Shown here one piece after another: positions 28,586 through 37,975 of a stretch of DNA of 64,000 nucleotides. How positions within the stretch are numbered: position 1 is the stretch's first letter; each line of letters starts with the position of its first letter. The stretch is from assembly GCF_000759955.1 (NCBI RefSeq), contig NZ_JNAL01000018.1:62001-126000 (forward strand), given 5' to 3'. Below the pieces are notes generated by a model that was not told the DNA's origin, made no database searches, and saw nothing but the letters and a program-made list of their open reading frames with translations. The translations under genes were made by a program, and so were the position numbers. This DNA is from Prochlorococcus marinus str. MIT 9201. Lineage in GTDB: Bacteria > Cyanobacteriota > Cyanobacteriia > PCC-6307 > Cyanobiaceae.

Positions 28586-29212
28586 ATGAATAATAAAGAA
28601 GATTCTTTTTCGGAGTACCTGAAAATTGAGTCTTTTTTTTTATTAATAAAACCTGAAGAAAATATTTACTCAAATATCTCTCTAAGAAATTCATTTTTTG
28701 AAGAATTAGAAAACTTAGTAAAATTAGGATTAAAGAATATTGAAATAAGTTGGTCTAACAACGAAAATTGGTTCGAATTTGTATCCGATATCAAAATTAA
28801 ATATCCAAGAATCAATTTAGGCTCTGCCTCCATAGTTAATAAGCAATCAATAGAAGATTCTTTAAAAATTGGATTAAATTTTTCGATGATGAAATTTTGG
28901 GATAAAGATCTTTTCAATTATGCACAGTCAAAAAATTATTTATTAATTCCTGGAATTAATAATTTAAAAGATCTTAAGGAAGCGATAGATTTAAATTGCA
29001 ACATTATCAAAATTTACCCAATAAAAAGTAAAGATAGTTCGATAAATATACTCAACTATAAAAATGTTGATTTCATTGCTGCCGGAGGACTATCAATCAA
29101 TGATTTAAAAACTTATAAATCTTTAGGGTATAAAGCGGTTGTAATTGGAGATAAAGGTTTTATAAATAAAAAATTTGATCCAAAAATATATGAATGGCTC
29201 AAAAATAATTAA
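28586..29212 (+). CDS. KDPG/KHG aldolase-like protein (Eda family)
   Basis: 208 residues, TIM-barrel aldolase pattern: LGLKNIEISWSN (catalytic Glu on the second strand), GSASIVNKQSIEDSLKIGLNF, LIPGINNLKDLKEA, NIIKIYPIK with the Schiff-base lysine, and FIAAGGLSINDL. Eda cleaves 2-keto-3-deoxy-6-phosphogluconate in the Entner-Doudoroff route. Differences from the E. coli type: the Arg four residues after the catalytic Glu is Ser here, and the Thr of the GAGTV motif is Ser, so substrate choice may differ. It follows ftsH by 20 bases. Confidence 0.8.
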   Translation: MNNKEDSFSEYLKIESFFLLIKPEENIYSNISLRNSFFEELENLVKLGLKNIEISWSNNENWFEFVSDIKIKYPRINLGSASIVNKQSIEDSLKIGLNFSMMKFWDKDLFNYAQSKNYLLIPGINNLKDLKEAIDLNCNIIKIYPIKSKDSSINILNYKNVDFIAAGGLSINDLKTYKSLGYKAVVIGDKGFINKKFDPKIYEWLKNN

Positions 29213-29246
29213 GTTAAGGATAAATATTATTTATTCAACAAAAATA

Positions 29247-30344
29247 CTACTTATTTATTAAGTCACATTGAGCATGATTTAGAAGCAAATGATCAGCAAG
29301 TACTAAAGCTACCATAGCATCAACCATGGGAACTGCTCTTGGTAGAACGCATGGATCGTGTCTCCCTTTTGCTTTCATAAGTACTTCTTTACCTTCAGCA
29401 TTTACTGTTTTCTGTTCTTTCCCGATTGTTGCTGTAGGTTTAAAAGCTATCTTCATCTCGATATTTTCACCATTACTTATTCCGCCCTGTATACCTCCTG
29501 AATTGTTTGATGTTGTTCTTAACTTACTAATATCATCAGACTTGATGAAGGCATCATTATGTTCGCTTCCTTTTAAATAAGTTCCAGAGAAACCTGAACC
29601 TATTTCAAAGCCTTTTGTGGCAGGCAAAGACATCAAAGCCTTTGCTAAATCAGCTTCTAATTTATCAAAAACAGGCATTCCAAGACCAGAGGGGACATTT
29701 CTTACTAGACATTCAATAACACCTCCGCAAGAGTCTCCTTGACGCTTTAATTCCTTAATTCTCTCGATCATTTCTGTTGATACTTTTTCATCAGGACATC
29801 TAACAATATTAGAATCTATTTTTTTGATAGAAATCTTCCCTTTATTTATATCAGAATCAATATCATGTATACGCTTTACCCAAGATAGTATTTCAGTGTT
29901 ACAGAAGGTTTTTAATAATTGTTTTGCTACAGCACCAGCAGCTACTCTCCCAATTGTTTCTCTAGCAGAAGCTCTTCCACCGCCAGAACTTGCCTGAATT
30001 CCATACTTCAGATGATATGTACCATCTGCATGAGAAGGTCTAAATACCTGCTCCAAATTATTATAATCTCCCGGTCTTTGATCCTTATTTCTTACCAACA
30101 TTGCTATTGGAGTTCCAAGTGTTAACCCCTCCTTTATCCCACTTAATATTTCAATTTTATCTTCTTCATTTCTGGGTGTTGTAATGTCACTTTGGCCAGG
30201 TCTGCGCCTATCTAATTCATTTTGAATCAGATTTATATCTATTTTTAACTTAGGTGGACATCCATCAAGAATAACTCCTACTGCACCACCATGTGATTCT
30301 CCAAAAGTACTAACACGAAAAATTTTTCCAAAACTACTACTCAT
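29247..30344 (-). CDS. aroC: Chorismate synthase
   Basis: Last step of the shikimate pathway, FMNH2-dependent. 365 residues; [18 protein letters not shown] at the N-terminus, [44 protein letters not shown] and [13 protein letters not shown], and C-terminal [18 protein letters not shown] are the family signatures. Complete. It ends 34 bases from the convergent Eda-like gene. Confidence 0.97.
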   Translation of the reverse strand: MSSSFGKIFRVSTFGESHGGAVGVILDGCPPKLKIDINLIQNELDRRRPGQSDITTPRNEEDKIEILSGIKEGLTLGTPIAMLVRNKDQRPGDYNNLEQVFRPSHADGTYHLKYGIQASSGGGRASARETIGRVAAGAVAKQLLKTFCNTEILSWVKRIHDIDSDINKGKISIKKIDSNIVRCPDEKVSTEMIERIKELKRQGDSCGGVIECLVRNVPSGLGMPVFDKLEADLAKALMSLPATKGFEIGSGFSGTYLKGSEHNDAFIKSDDISKLRTTSNNSGGIQGGISNGENIEMKIAFKPTATIGKEQKTVNAEGKEVLMKAKGRHDPCVLPRAVPMVDAMVALVLADHLLLNHAQCDLINK

Positions 30345-30403
30345 AGAAATATCAAATGTTTTATCTATATATAAACATTATATGAAACCAATTGAAAATT
30401 AAA

Positions 30404-30431
30404 CAAAAAAAAGCCCCCAAAAAGGGGGCTT
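30404..30431 (-). terminator. Rho-independent terminator of psbA
   Basis: Read on the minus strand: AAGCCCCC, a TTTTT loop, GGGGGCTT, then a T-run from the A-tract at 30404-30410. It begins 22 bases after the psbA stop and separates psbA from aroC. Confidence 0.93.
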
Positions 30432-30452
30432 GTTAGTTTAAGAACTTTAAGC

Positions 30453-31535
30453 TTAACCGATAGCTGGAGCTGAAAGAGCTACTGTTGTAGACTCAGCTGC
30501 TGCTAGATCAAGTGGGAAGTTATGAGCGTTACGCTCGTGCATTACTTCCATACCTAGGTTTGCTCTGTTAAGAACGTCACCCCATGTAGGAACAATCTTA
30601 CCGTTTGCATCAACAACTGACTGGTTGAAGTTGAAACCGTTAAGGTTGAATGCCATTGTGCAGATACCCATTGAAGTTAACCATACACAAACAACTGGGA
30701 ATACAGCTAGGAAGAAGTGAAGACTTCTGCTGTTGTTGAAACTTGCATATTGGAAGATCAAACGACCGAAGTAGCCATGAGCTGCAACGATGTTATATGT
30801 TTCTTCTTCTTGTCCAAACTTGTAACCATAGTTCTGAGATTCTGTCTCAGTTGTTTCTCTGATTAGAGATGAAGTAACAAGTGAACCGTGCATAGCTGAG
30901 AATAAAGATCCTCCGAACATACCAGCAACACCAGCCATATGGAATGGGTGCATAAGAATGTTGTGCTCTGCCTGGAAAACAAACATGAAGTTGAATGTTC
31001 CAGAGATACCTAAAGGCATTCCGTCAGAGAATGAACCTTGACCGAATGGGTATACAAGGAATACTGCGAAAGCTGCTGAAACTGGTGCAGAGTATGCTAC
31101 ACAGATCCAAGGACGCATACCTAGACGGTATGAAAGCTCCCACTGTCTTCCCATGTATGCTGAGATACCAATTAGGAAGTGGAAAATTACAAGCTGGTAA
31201 GGACCACCGTTGTATAACCACTCATCTACAGTAGCTGCTTCCCAAATTGGGTAGAAGTGTAGACCAATAGCGTTAGATGAAGGAACAACTGCACCTGAGA
31301 TGATGTTGTTTCCATATAGGAATGAACCAGCAACTGGCTCTCTAATTCCGTCGATGTCTACTGGTGGTGCTGCGATGAATGCAACGATGAAGCAAGCCGC
31401 TGCTGTAAGAAGGCATGGAATCATTAAGACGCCGAACCAACCAACATAAATTCTGTTGTTAGTTGATGTTACCCACTCACAAAACTGTGGCCAACCTTTT
31501 AACAGCGAAGAACGCTGTTGCTGAATAGTTGTCAT
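30453..31535 (-). CDS. psbA: Photosystem II D1 protein
   Basis: Reaction-centre core subunit that binds P680, pheophytin, QB and the Mn cluster. 360 residues. Recognisable segments: [71 protein letters not shown], and the C-terminal [13 protein letters not shown] with Mn ligands, after which the 16-residue extension is removed. The residue equivalent to position 130 is Gln, as in low-light D1:1 types. The gene is visibly GC-richer than its neighbours, as expected for a very highly expressed gene. Its leader (31536-31610) is shared with the divergent 42-residue gene. Confidence 0.99.
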   Translation of the reverse strand: MTTIQQQRSSLLKGWPQFCEWVTSTNNRIYVGWFGVLMIPCLLTAAACFIVAFIAAPPVDIDGIREPVAGSFLYGNNIISGAVVPSSNAIGLHFYPIWEAATVDEWLYNGGPYQLVIFHFLIGISAYMGRQWELSYRLGMRPWICVAYSAPVSAAFAVFLVYPFGQGSFSDGMPLGISGTFNFMFVFQAEHNILMHPFHMAGVAGMFGGSLFSAMHGSLVTSSLIRETTETESQNYGYKFGQEEETYNIVAAHGYFGRLIFQYASFNNSRSLHFFLAVFPVVCVWLTSMGICTMAFNLNGFNFNQSVVDANGKIVPTWGDVLNRANLGMEVMHERNAHNFPLDLAAAESTTVALSAPAIG

Positions 31536-31610
31536 GAGTTCGTAAAGTATGTCTCTAAAGTGAGACGTGTAAATAAAAACGGAAAATAAATCTCCGCTTC
31601 GAAGATTTTA
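31536..31610 (-). promoter_or_regulatory. psbA promoter and leader hairpin
   Basis: On the minus strand a -10-like TAAAAT lies at 31605-31610, implying a leader of about 60 bases. GTCTC (31551-31555) and GAGAC (31562-31566) form a five-pair hairpin around TAAAGT, 16 bases before the ATG. No Shine-Dalgarno sequence is seen near the start, so translation may depend on leader structure. The -35 region is unclear. Confidence 0.45.
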
Positions 31611-31725
31611 GACCAAAATCGCTAAAAATGTGTAAATATTTTTTCTTTAAGTAAACTTATTTTTTGAAAAACAGGAGAAAAGAACTTCCATGTCTTAAGA
31701 TTTTCTTTGTTATTGAGGATTCAAC

Positions 31726-31854
31726 TTGGTAATAATCGAATGGCTTCTTAACGGAAAAAGATCAAGAGAGGTAGTTTCCATAAGAGAGGCTAAGCATAGA
31801 CGACTGCAATTAGAGGCTTTTGGAGCTATTATTTATTGGAGTGAAAGAATTTAG
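31726..31854 (+). CDS. Unrecorded 42-residue protein beside psbA
   Basis: TTG start at 31726 with GAGGA at 31715-31719 seven bases upstream; TGA at 31714 closes the frame, so no longer version exists. The product begins MVIIEWLLNGKRSREVVS and ends AFGAIIYWSERI, a charged, non-membrane sequence with a plausible helix in the middle (IREAKHRRLQLEAFG). It reads divergently from psbA. The biased, low-stop-risk composition (Arg/Lys/Glu with hydrophobic core) and the good ribosome site are the evidence; no function is known to me. Confidence 0.55.
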   Translation: MVIIEWLLNGKRSREVVSIREAKHRRLQLEAFGAIIYWSERI

Positions 31855-31971
31855 GTTTTTAAGGTTTTAAAATGAGAAAAAAAAATAAAAGTATTAAATA
31901 TTAAATAAACTTATCTATAAAATAAAAAATCCTTATTAATTTTCAACGATTTATTGTTCCTGTTTCTTAAT

Positions 31972-32877
31972 TTAAAAACATTCAAACTCTTGAACCCATC
32001 GTTTTTTGGAGCAAATCACTTCTTTTTTTGTGTAGCTCATGGCAATTTTTTTTTCCTTATAAGCAACTTCTCCAATAAAAACAGGCCAAATCAATTGGTC
32101 CCGTTCATATTTGTGGATTATTCCATGGCTATCCAGAAATAATGGATCTCCTTTTTTAATCATTTTCCAATCTTGGTTTATTCTCTCAGGATGAATTATG
32201 CCATCAATATCTCCCTTTTTATTTCTTGGATAATCTATACTCTCTTGGTGAACGTGAACCACTAATTCCTTCGGAAGTTCTATAAGTTTATTTTTTAATT
32301 TTTCTATCTCTTCCCTAATGGAGCTAATTATTAGAGAGAATCTATTTATAATATTCTGATCATAAAAATTTTGTGCGACAGCTCCTATTTCAATAACTAA
32401 ACCACATGGCCAAGCTTCTACAAGAAAGCCTGTTTGGGCTTTATCTTTTTCGTGCAAATAAATAGGCAATCCAAATTTGTTCTGCAGTAATGCAGCTAAA
32501 CAAAAATCTTTTGATCTCCTCCCATACATAACAATGCTTGTTCCCATATTTGCAGTAGTAGTGTGCAAATCGATTGCAATTTGACAGGGTTTAGATCCGT
32601 CAATTCCAAATTCATCTACTAAAAAATTGGCTCTATTAATTTCATAAAAGCTATTCTTGTATTGATCAAAATTCTCACTTTCTTTAAAAGATCTATTTAA
32701 ATCTACATCTATATATCTGCACCCTTTTTCATAGGCAGCAGGATTACCTATGATGTACTCATACTCAATACCATTATTTAAACTATTTTCCTTTCTATTA
32801 AATTGCTTAACAGCCCAAACGGGATTAATTTCATTCCCATGAGTGCCTGAAACGATAAGTATTCTTTGAACAGTCAT
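31972..32877 (-). CDS. Probable aspartoacylase (AspA/AstE family)
   Basis: Zinc hydrolase of the carboxypeptidase-like AspA/AstE family; the family deacylates N-acetyl-aspartate or succinylglutamate. 301 residues; VSGTHGNEINP with the first zinc His and Glu, VDLNRSF, DLHTTTANMG with the second zinc His, and GLVIEIGAVAQNFY with the catalytic Glu. The natural substrate here is not known. It is convergent with the 42-residue gene and divergent from the GST-like gene (23 bases). Confidence 0.82.
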   Translation of the reverse strand: MTVQRILIVSGTHGNEINPVWAVKQFNRKENSLNNGIEYEYIIGNPAAYEKGCRYIDVDLNRSFKESENFDQYKNSFYEINRANFLVDEFGIDGSKPCQIAIDLHTTTANMGTSIVMYGRRSKDFCLAALLQNKFGLPIYLHEKDKAQTGFLVEAWPCGLVIEIGAVAQNFYDQNIINRFSLIISSIREEIEKLKNKLIELPKELVVHVHQESIDYPRNKKGDIDGIIHPERINQDWKMIKKGDPLFLDSHGIIHKYERDQLIWPVFIGEVAYKEKKIAMSYTKKEVICSKKRWVQEFECF

Positions 32878-32900
32878 TTTTTCTTTAAAAATAAAATTTT

Positions 32901-33854
32901 ATGCAAAATAAATACCTTATAAAAGCCTCCAGAAAATTCTGGTTTTGGTTTTGGACCCAATTAATGAATGGCTTCGCGCCATCAGATTTACATGGTAATT
33001 ATAAAAGGCCTAAAGGTATAACCATTAATAGTAAATACGATATTAATAATGAGAATGGACAAATTTATTTATTAGTAGGTCATTCTTGTCCATGGTGTCA
33101 AAGAACTTTACTCGTGCACGAAATAAAAGACTTATTTAAAAAAGTTAACGTAATTTTTTTAAAGGCAGATATTGAGCATGGCGAATGGATTTTCAATACA
33201 AAGATTAAGGGATGTATAAGACTTTCAGAACTTTACAAAAAAGCTAATAAAAAGATTATCTTTAGAGCGACATTACCTCTTTTAATTAGCTTTGTAAAAG
33301 ATGAAGTAAATATTCTGTCTAATGAAAGTTCACAGATTATAAAACTACTCAATTCAATAAAAAGCGAATCGAAATATCAGGCATTAAGTATTAAAGATAG
33401 TAATCAAAAATTTTTAGATTTAATTAATAACAGCATTAATGATGGCGTATATAAATGTGGCTTCGCCAGAAACCAGTCAGCTTACGAAAAAGCAAGTAAA
33501 AATCTTTTTGCAGCTTTAAATGAAATTGAAAATTTACTACAGAAAAACAAAGGAGACTGGATATTTGGCGAAGAGTTAACCTACGCAGATATTTACCTTT
33601 TCCCAACGCTTATAAGATGGGAATTGATATATAGCAAACTATTCAAATGTACTGAACAAGAACTATCAAGTTTTGAAAAGATTATTGAATGGAGATTAAA
33701 ATTCTTTAAATTATCTAACGTAAATAGGACATGCTTCGACAATGAATGGAAAAAAGATTACTACAAAGTTTTATTCCCTTTAAACCCAAATCAAATAACC
33801 CCAGTTTTACCATCGCTAAAGGAAATAATGAAATTAGATACCTTAAATAAATAA
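32901..33854 (+). CDS. Glutathione S-transferase-like protein, Xi class (glutathionyl-hydroquinone reductase)
   Basis: 317 residues. The N-terminal thioredoxin-fold domain has HSCPWCQRTLLVHEI; Xi-class enzymes normally have a CPWAHR motif, so the second position Cys is unusual and gives a dithiol CPWC. The C-terminal helical domain has NDGVYKCGFARNQSAYEKA and EELTYADIYLFPTLIRWE, which are the typical Xi-class segments (NGVYKxGFA, TxADxxLFPTLxR). Family role: reduction of glutathionyl-hydroquinones; a glutaredoxin-like role is possible here. Confidence 0.78.
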   Translation: MQNKYLIKASRKFWFWFWTQLMNGFAPSDLHGNYKRPKGITINSKYDINNENGQIYLLVGHSCPWCQRTLLVHEIKDLFKKVNVIFLKADIEHGEWIFNTKIKGCIRLSELYKKANKKIIFRATLPLLISFVKDEVNILSNESSQIIKLLNSIKSESKYQALSIKDSNQKFLDLINNSINDGVYKCGFARNQSAYEKASKNLFAALNEIENLLQKNKGDWIFGEELTYADIYLFPTLIRWELIYSKLFKCTEQELSSFEKIIEWRLKFFKLSNVNRTCFDNEWKKDYYKVLFPLNPNQITPVLPSLKEIMKLDTLNK

Positions 33855-33968
33855 ATCAATTTCAAAAAAAATGATGTTGTAATGAACACTTATATAGTTC
33901 ATAGATAATGCAATTTCATTAGAAATTAACTATGTTATGTATGTCTACTAAAGTACGAAAAGCTTAAA

Positions 33969-34187
33969 ATGAAATCCATTGACGAACACATCCAAAAAGA
34001 TCAATCGGAAATCGAATCTGCAAAAGCAGAGGGCAATCTTCCAAAGGTCAGACATTTAACTGAAGAGCTTAAAGAACTCGAAGAATATAAAGATCATCAT
34101 CCAGATGATAAGCATGACCCTAATGCTTTGGAATTATTCTGCGATGCCAACCCGGATGAACCAGAATGTCTTGTTTATGATGATTAA
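33969..34187 (+). CDS. CP12, regulator of the Calvin cycle
   Basis: 72 residues, acidic and predicted disordered, ending FCDANPDEPECLVYDD, the C-terminal cysteine loop that binds GAPDH. CP12 bridges GAPDH and phosphoribulokinase and shuts down carbon fixation in the dark. The central helix (HLTEELKELEEYKDHH) is present, but the usual N-terminal cysteine pair is absent: the first cysteine is in the C-terminal loop. It is followed by a strong terminator. Confidence 0.9.
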   Translation: MKSIDEHIQKDQSEIESAKAEGNLPKVRHLTEELKELEEYKDHHPDDKHDPNALELFCDANPDEPECLVYDD

Positions 34188-34214
34188 GCTTTTATTTGAT
34201 AGATAATGCACAAT

Positions 34215-34242
34215 AAAAAAGGGCTTTAGAGCCCTTTTTTTT
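34215..34242 (+). terminator. Terminator between cp12 and the small minus-strand gene, possibly bidirectional
   Basis: AAAAAAGGGCT, loop TTAG, AGCCCTTTTTTTT. The A-tract before and T-tract after the stem let it serve cp12 on the plus strand and the 60-residue gene on the minus strand, whose stop is 17 bases away. Confidence 0.85.
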
Positions 34243-34258
34243 ATTTTTTTAAATTCTA

Positions 34259-34441
34259 TTAGTAATCTCTATTAAAGTCGGATGGACTTCCTGTAAGGGA
34301 ACATACAACAGATTCCTCATTTTTCATTTCCTTGACTTCTACAATCGGTCTTCCCATTTTCTTCAAAACCTCAATATCTTGAATGGTTTGACATCTAGCA
34401 ATTATTTTTCCTTGTTGATCAAAGCAAGTATAGAAATTCAT
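34259..34441 (-). CDS. Small conserved protein, unknown function
   Basis: 60 residues; MNFYTCFDQQGKIIARC, then a CQTIQDIEVLKKMGRP helix and a VVEV strand, followed by a tail with SLTGSPSDFNRDY. It resembles small soluble picocyanobacterial proteins beside cp12, but I cannot name a family. Three cysteines are notable. obgE begins elsewhere upstream, so the gene is monocistronic in appearance, using the shared terminator. Confidence 0.6.
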   Translation of the reverse strand: MNFYTCFDQQGKIIARCQTIQDIEVLKKMGRPIVEVKEMKNEESVVCSLTGSPSDFNRDY

Positions 34442-34526
34442 ATAGTGTTTAAAGAAGTATCTTATTTATGACTAATTTTCATTATTAAATCAAGTGTTTT
34501 TTTTACAATAAAATTTTTAATTTAAG

Positions 34527-35510
34527 TTAGATCCTTTTCCATACTTCAGAAAGCAGTGAAGATAAACCTTTTTTTAAAGATGAAGAAATAACTAAAACTT
34601 TCTTTTTAGATAAATCTTCTAATTTTTTTGAAATTATTTTCAAATAATCATCATCTACTAACTCCATTTTATTCAATACTATTATTCTCTCTTTATCTAA
34701 AAGACCTTGCCCATATTTTTTTAATTCCTGCTCAATTATCTCAAAATCATGTAAAGGATTTTCTGCAATTGCATCAATTAAGTGAATAAGTATCTTCGTT
34801 CTTTGGATGTGTCTTAAAAAATCATGCCCTAAACCTACTCCATCAGCTGCCCCTGATATTAATCCAGGAATATCCGCAAAAAGGCAACCATTCCCATCAA
34901 TTTTTCTTACTACACCTAAGTTAGGTATTAGAGTTGTGAAAGGATAATTCGCGATTTTTGGACGGGCAGATGACACAACGGAAATTAAAGTACTTTTCCC
35001 AGCATTTGGTAGACCTATTATCCCAACCTCTGCAAGAAGTTTTAGTTCTAATTGAACCTCCCATATCTCACCATCTTTTCCTTCAGTGAATGATTCTGGG
35101 GCTCTATTTTGATTACTTAAATAGTAAGCATTACCATGTCCACCTCTTCCTCCAATTGCAATAGTTAAACTCTGTTTATCTTTAGTTAAGTCTCCTAAAA
35201 TAATGCCGGTCTTAATATCCCTGATTTCTGTACCGCAGGGTACTTTAAGGATTGTATCCTCACCTGAAGCACCTGATCTCTTATTAGGACCTCCTTTGCA
35301 TCCATTTTCAGCAATTATTTCACGTTTGAATTTGAAATCTAATAATGTTTGAAGATTATTATCAGCCATCAAAATAACTGATCCCCCTCTGCCACCATTT
35401 CCGCCAGAAGGTCCTCCAGCAGGAACGAATTTTTCTCTTCTAAATGAAACTATTCCATTCCCACCTTTTCCAGCTTTAAGAATAATGTTGGCTTGATCAA
35501 TAAATTGCAC
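34527..35510 (-). CDS. obgE: GTPase ObgE/CgtA
   Basis: Large-subunit ribosome assembly GTPase that also responds to stress. 327 residues: Obg glycine-rich fold ([41 protein letters not shown]), then the G domain with [10 protein letters not shown] (G1), ADIPGLI (G3, DxPG) and NKMEL (G4). The C-terminal OCT domain of longer Obg proteins is absent, as common in cyanobacteria. It is 41 bases downstream of mutS2 on the same strand. Confidence 0.95.
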   Translation of the reverse strand: MQFIDQANIILKAGKGGNGIVSFRREKFVPAGGPSGGNGGRGGSVILMADNNLQTLLDFKFKREIIAENGCKGGPNKRSGASGEDTILKVPCGTEIRDIKTGIILGDLTKDKQSLTIAIGGRGGHGNAYYLSNQNRAPESFTEGKDGEIWEVQLELKLLAEVGIIGLPNAGKSTLISVVSSARPKIANYPFTTLIPNLGVVRKIDGNGCLFADIPGLISGAADGVGLGHDFLRHIQRTKILIHLIDAIAENPLHDFEIIEQELKKYGQGLLDKERIIVLNKMELVDDDYLKIISKKLEDLSKKKVLVISSSLKKGLSSLLSEVWKRI

Positions 35511-35551
35511 TTAATACGTTTATTAAAATTATTTTCTAGGTATTTTAAATT

Positions 35552-37963
35552 TTATTTTATCCACGCAATACTGCAACCAGGGCCTCCCTCATTGTTGGCT
35601 GCATCTTCAATCTTATCAACATAATTTAAGCCTGATAACCAATTTCTTAGTCCTTTCTTTAATTTTCCTGTGCCAATTCCATGAACAATCCATAACGGTC
35701 CATGAAATTTTCTAATTTTCTCCTCAATAATTATTTCGGCTTCATGAACTCTTAACCCTCTTACGTCAATTGTATTTTTACTCGTTCTAATTTTAGAAAA
35801 AGAAAAATCTTCTCTTTTAGCCTTGATCTCAATTTTTGACCTTTTGAAATTAGGCTTTTCTCCATTAATACCTTCAAAGTCATTTACAGATAATATGCTT
35901 CTAAATGAACCACATTTAATTTCATAAAAACCACCTTTTTCATCTAAATTTACAATTTGTCCCGTACTATTTAGACTTTTAATCTTTACTAAATCGCCTA
36001 CCTGAGGGTTCCATGATATTGACTTTTCAGATTTTTTCTGGGTTAAATGTTCCGTCTCAATTTCCTTTAATCTTTTTCCAATAATTCTCGTATCTTCTCC
36101 ATTAACATTTTTATCTCTTAATTTTTTAATCAAATCTATCACCTCTTTTTTAGCGGATACAATATGTTTTGATAATTTAGACCTTTCAATTTCCTGGATT
36201 TTTTGAGCATTTATTTTTTGATATTCATAATTTCTTTTCAGTTCATCATGCAATATTTCAGTCCTTGCAATCAATTCTGCAGCAGCTTCTGCAGAATTTT
36301 GTTGTTTAATCCTCTCTTCCTCGAGTCCTTTAATAATAGAGTTTATATTGTCAACTTCTTTTGGCTTTAGATAATTTGCTGCTTCATTGAGTATGCTTTC
36401 ATCGAGACCTATTCTCTTTGAAATCGACAAAGCATTACTTCTCCCAGGAATACCCCAGTTGAGTATATATTTTGGCTTCAAAGATTCCTCATCAAAGGCA
36501 ACTGATACGTTTTCAAATCTGGAGTCATTATATTTTAAAGCCTTAATATCTCCATAATGTGTAGTTGCCAAAGTGATATCAGATTTATTTGCAAATTCTT
36601 TTAATAAAGCCATCGCAAGAGCACTTCCTTCAAGAGGATCTGTGCCAGATCCAATCTCATCTAACAAAACTACTGATAATCCTTTCTTGTAATCAAGTAA
36701 ATCTAATATCTCTTTTATGCGGGATATGTGCCCACTGAAGGTAGATAAATTTTCTTCTAATGATTGATTATCTCCTATATCCACATATATATTTGGACAA
36801 AAAGGGATAATAGGATTATTAGTTGAAGGTATCAATAATCCTGCTCTAGCCATAAGCAAAGACAAGCCCAAACCCTTTAAAGCTGCTGTTTTGCCTCCAG
36901 TATTTGGACCTGTAATAGCTACAACCTTAATATTTCTATTTATATAAAAATCGACAGCTACTGGTGGAGGGGCTCCTTTTTTCTTATGTTCCCAAATCAA
37001 TAATGGATGAGAAAAACCAATTAAAGAAATAATAGGATTTTTCTCAAATTTAGGAGTTTTACCTCCAATCCATTTCGAATATCTTGAACGAGTTAGGGCA
37101 TTTTCTAATCTTAATAAAATGGATGCCATTTCAATAAGATTTTTTGAATTATCACTAACAACCTGAGACCATTTCTTAAGTAATTTAAATTCTTCTGCTG
37201 TGATCCTAGCCTCTAAAGAAGCAATCTTATTACCTTTAGTTACTACACTTTCAGGCTCAAAATATACTGTATTTCCTGAAGATGAAGAGTCATGAATTAT
37301 TCCTTTAAATTTATCTACATAATTAACTTTCACTGCCAAAACAGGCCTTCCATATCGATCTCCAATAGTAGTATCTTGCAAATAAGCTAAATTCTTTTGA
37401 ATAAATTTCTCAACTAATATTTTTCTTTCAAGTTTCTTAGATAAAAATTCTTTTCTAAGAATAGATAGTTCATTACTAGCATTGTCTGAAATCCTTCCAT
37501 TTGATTCAATGCCTTTTTTAAAAATGGTTTCGATATTCTGATGGTCAATTAAATTTTTTGTGAATGATGAAATATAAGGCCTTTGTTCAAAATCTAATAA
37601 GATTTTTTTTAAATTTCTTGCTGCAGCAATTGTTTTCGCTATTTCTAACAATTCAGAAGATGAAATTACACCTCCCTTCGAACAAATTTCGATATTTCTA
37701 CTAATATCAAAAACACCAGAAAAACTAATTGATTTATCTAAATTTTTTTCTAGCTCATTAATTTCAACAGTTTCATGTAATAGTCTTTTAGAGGCTTCGT
37801 ATTTTGAAGGTATAGCAAAACTTAAAATTGATCGTTTACCCATTTCCGTTGAGGCGAATGAAGATAAATGCGTTTTTAATGAATCCCACTCTAAAAGGTT
37901 TATAGATTCTTCTTCTAAGGTTTTATCTGAATATGATTTTTTAGAATAACTTTTCTCTTGCAT
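35552..37963 (-). CDS. mutS2: MutS2 endonuclease/ATPase
   Basis: Branched-DNA and collided-ribosome factor with a Smr nuclease domain. 803 residues: MutS core and clamp domains, Walker A TGPNTGGKTAALKG, Walker B VVLLDEIGSGTDP, a coiled-coil region at about 520-600, and a C-terminal Smr domain (IDVRGLRVHEAE, VHGIGTGKLKKGLRNWL). No mismatch-recognition N-terminal domain, which distinguishes it from MutS. It starts 12 bases after the VOC gene in the same direction. Confidence 0.94.
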   Translation of the reverse strand: MQEKSYSKKSYSDKTLEEESINLLEWDSLKTHLSSFASTEMGKRSILSFAIPSKYEASKRLLHETVEINELEKNLDKSISFSGVFDISRNIEICSKGGVISSSELLEIAKTIAAARNLKKILLDFEQRPYISSFTKNLIDHQNIETIFKKGIESNGRISDNASNELSILRKEFLSKKLERKILVEKFIQKNLAYLQDTTIGDRYGRPVLAVKVNYVDKFKGIIHDSSSSGNTVYFEPESVVTKGNKIASLEARITAEEFKLLKKWSQVVSDNSKNLIEMASILLRLENALTRSRYSKWIGGKTPKFEKNPIISLIGFSHPLLIWEHKKKGAPPPVAVDFYINRNIKVVAITGPNTGGKTAALKGLGLSLLMARAGLLIPSTNNPIIPFCPNIYVDIGDNQSLEENLSTFSGHISRIKEILDLLDYKKGLSVVLLDEIGSGTDPLEGSALAMALLKEFANKSDITLATTHYGDIKALKYNDSRFENVSVAFDEESLKPKYILNWGIPGRSNALSISKRIGLDESILNEAANYLKPKEVDNINSIIKGLEEERIKQQNSAEAAAELIARTEILHDELKRNYEYQKINAQKIQEIERSKLSKHIVSAKKEVIDLIKKLRDKNVNGEDTRIIGKRLKEIETEHLTQKKSEKSISWNPQVGDLVKIKSLNSTGQIVNLDEKGGFYEIKCGSFRSILSVNDFEGINGEKPNFKRSKIEIKAKREDFSFSKIRTSKNTIDVRGLRVHEAEIIIEEKIRKFHGPLWIVHGIGTGKLKKGLRNWLSGLNYVDKIEDAANNEGGPGCSIAWIK

Positions 37964-37975
37964 ACAAAAAAAGAA

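Noticed and set aside
30453-31535. Higher GC of psbA as a sign of phage-derived transfer
   Set aside because: High expression and strong codon selection explain it, and flanking genes and terminator look native. Recombination with phage psbA cannot be judged from this sequence alone.
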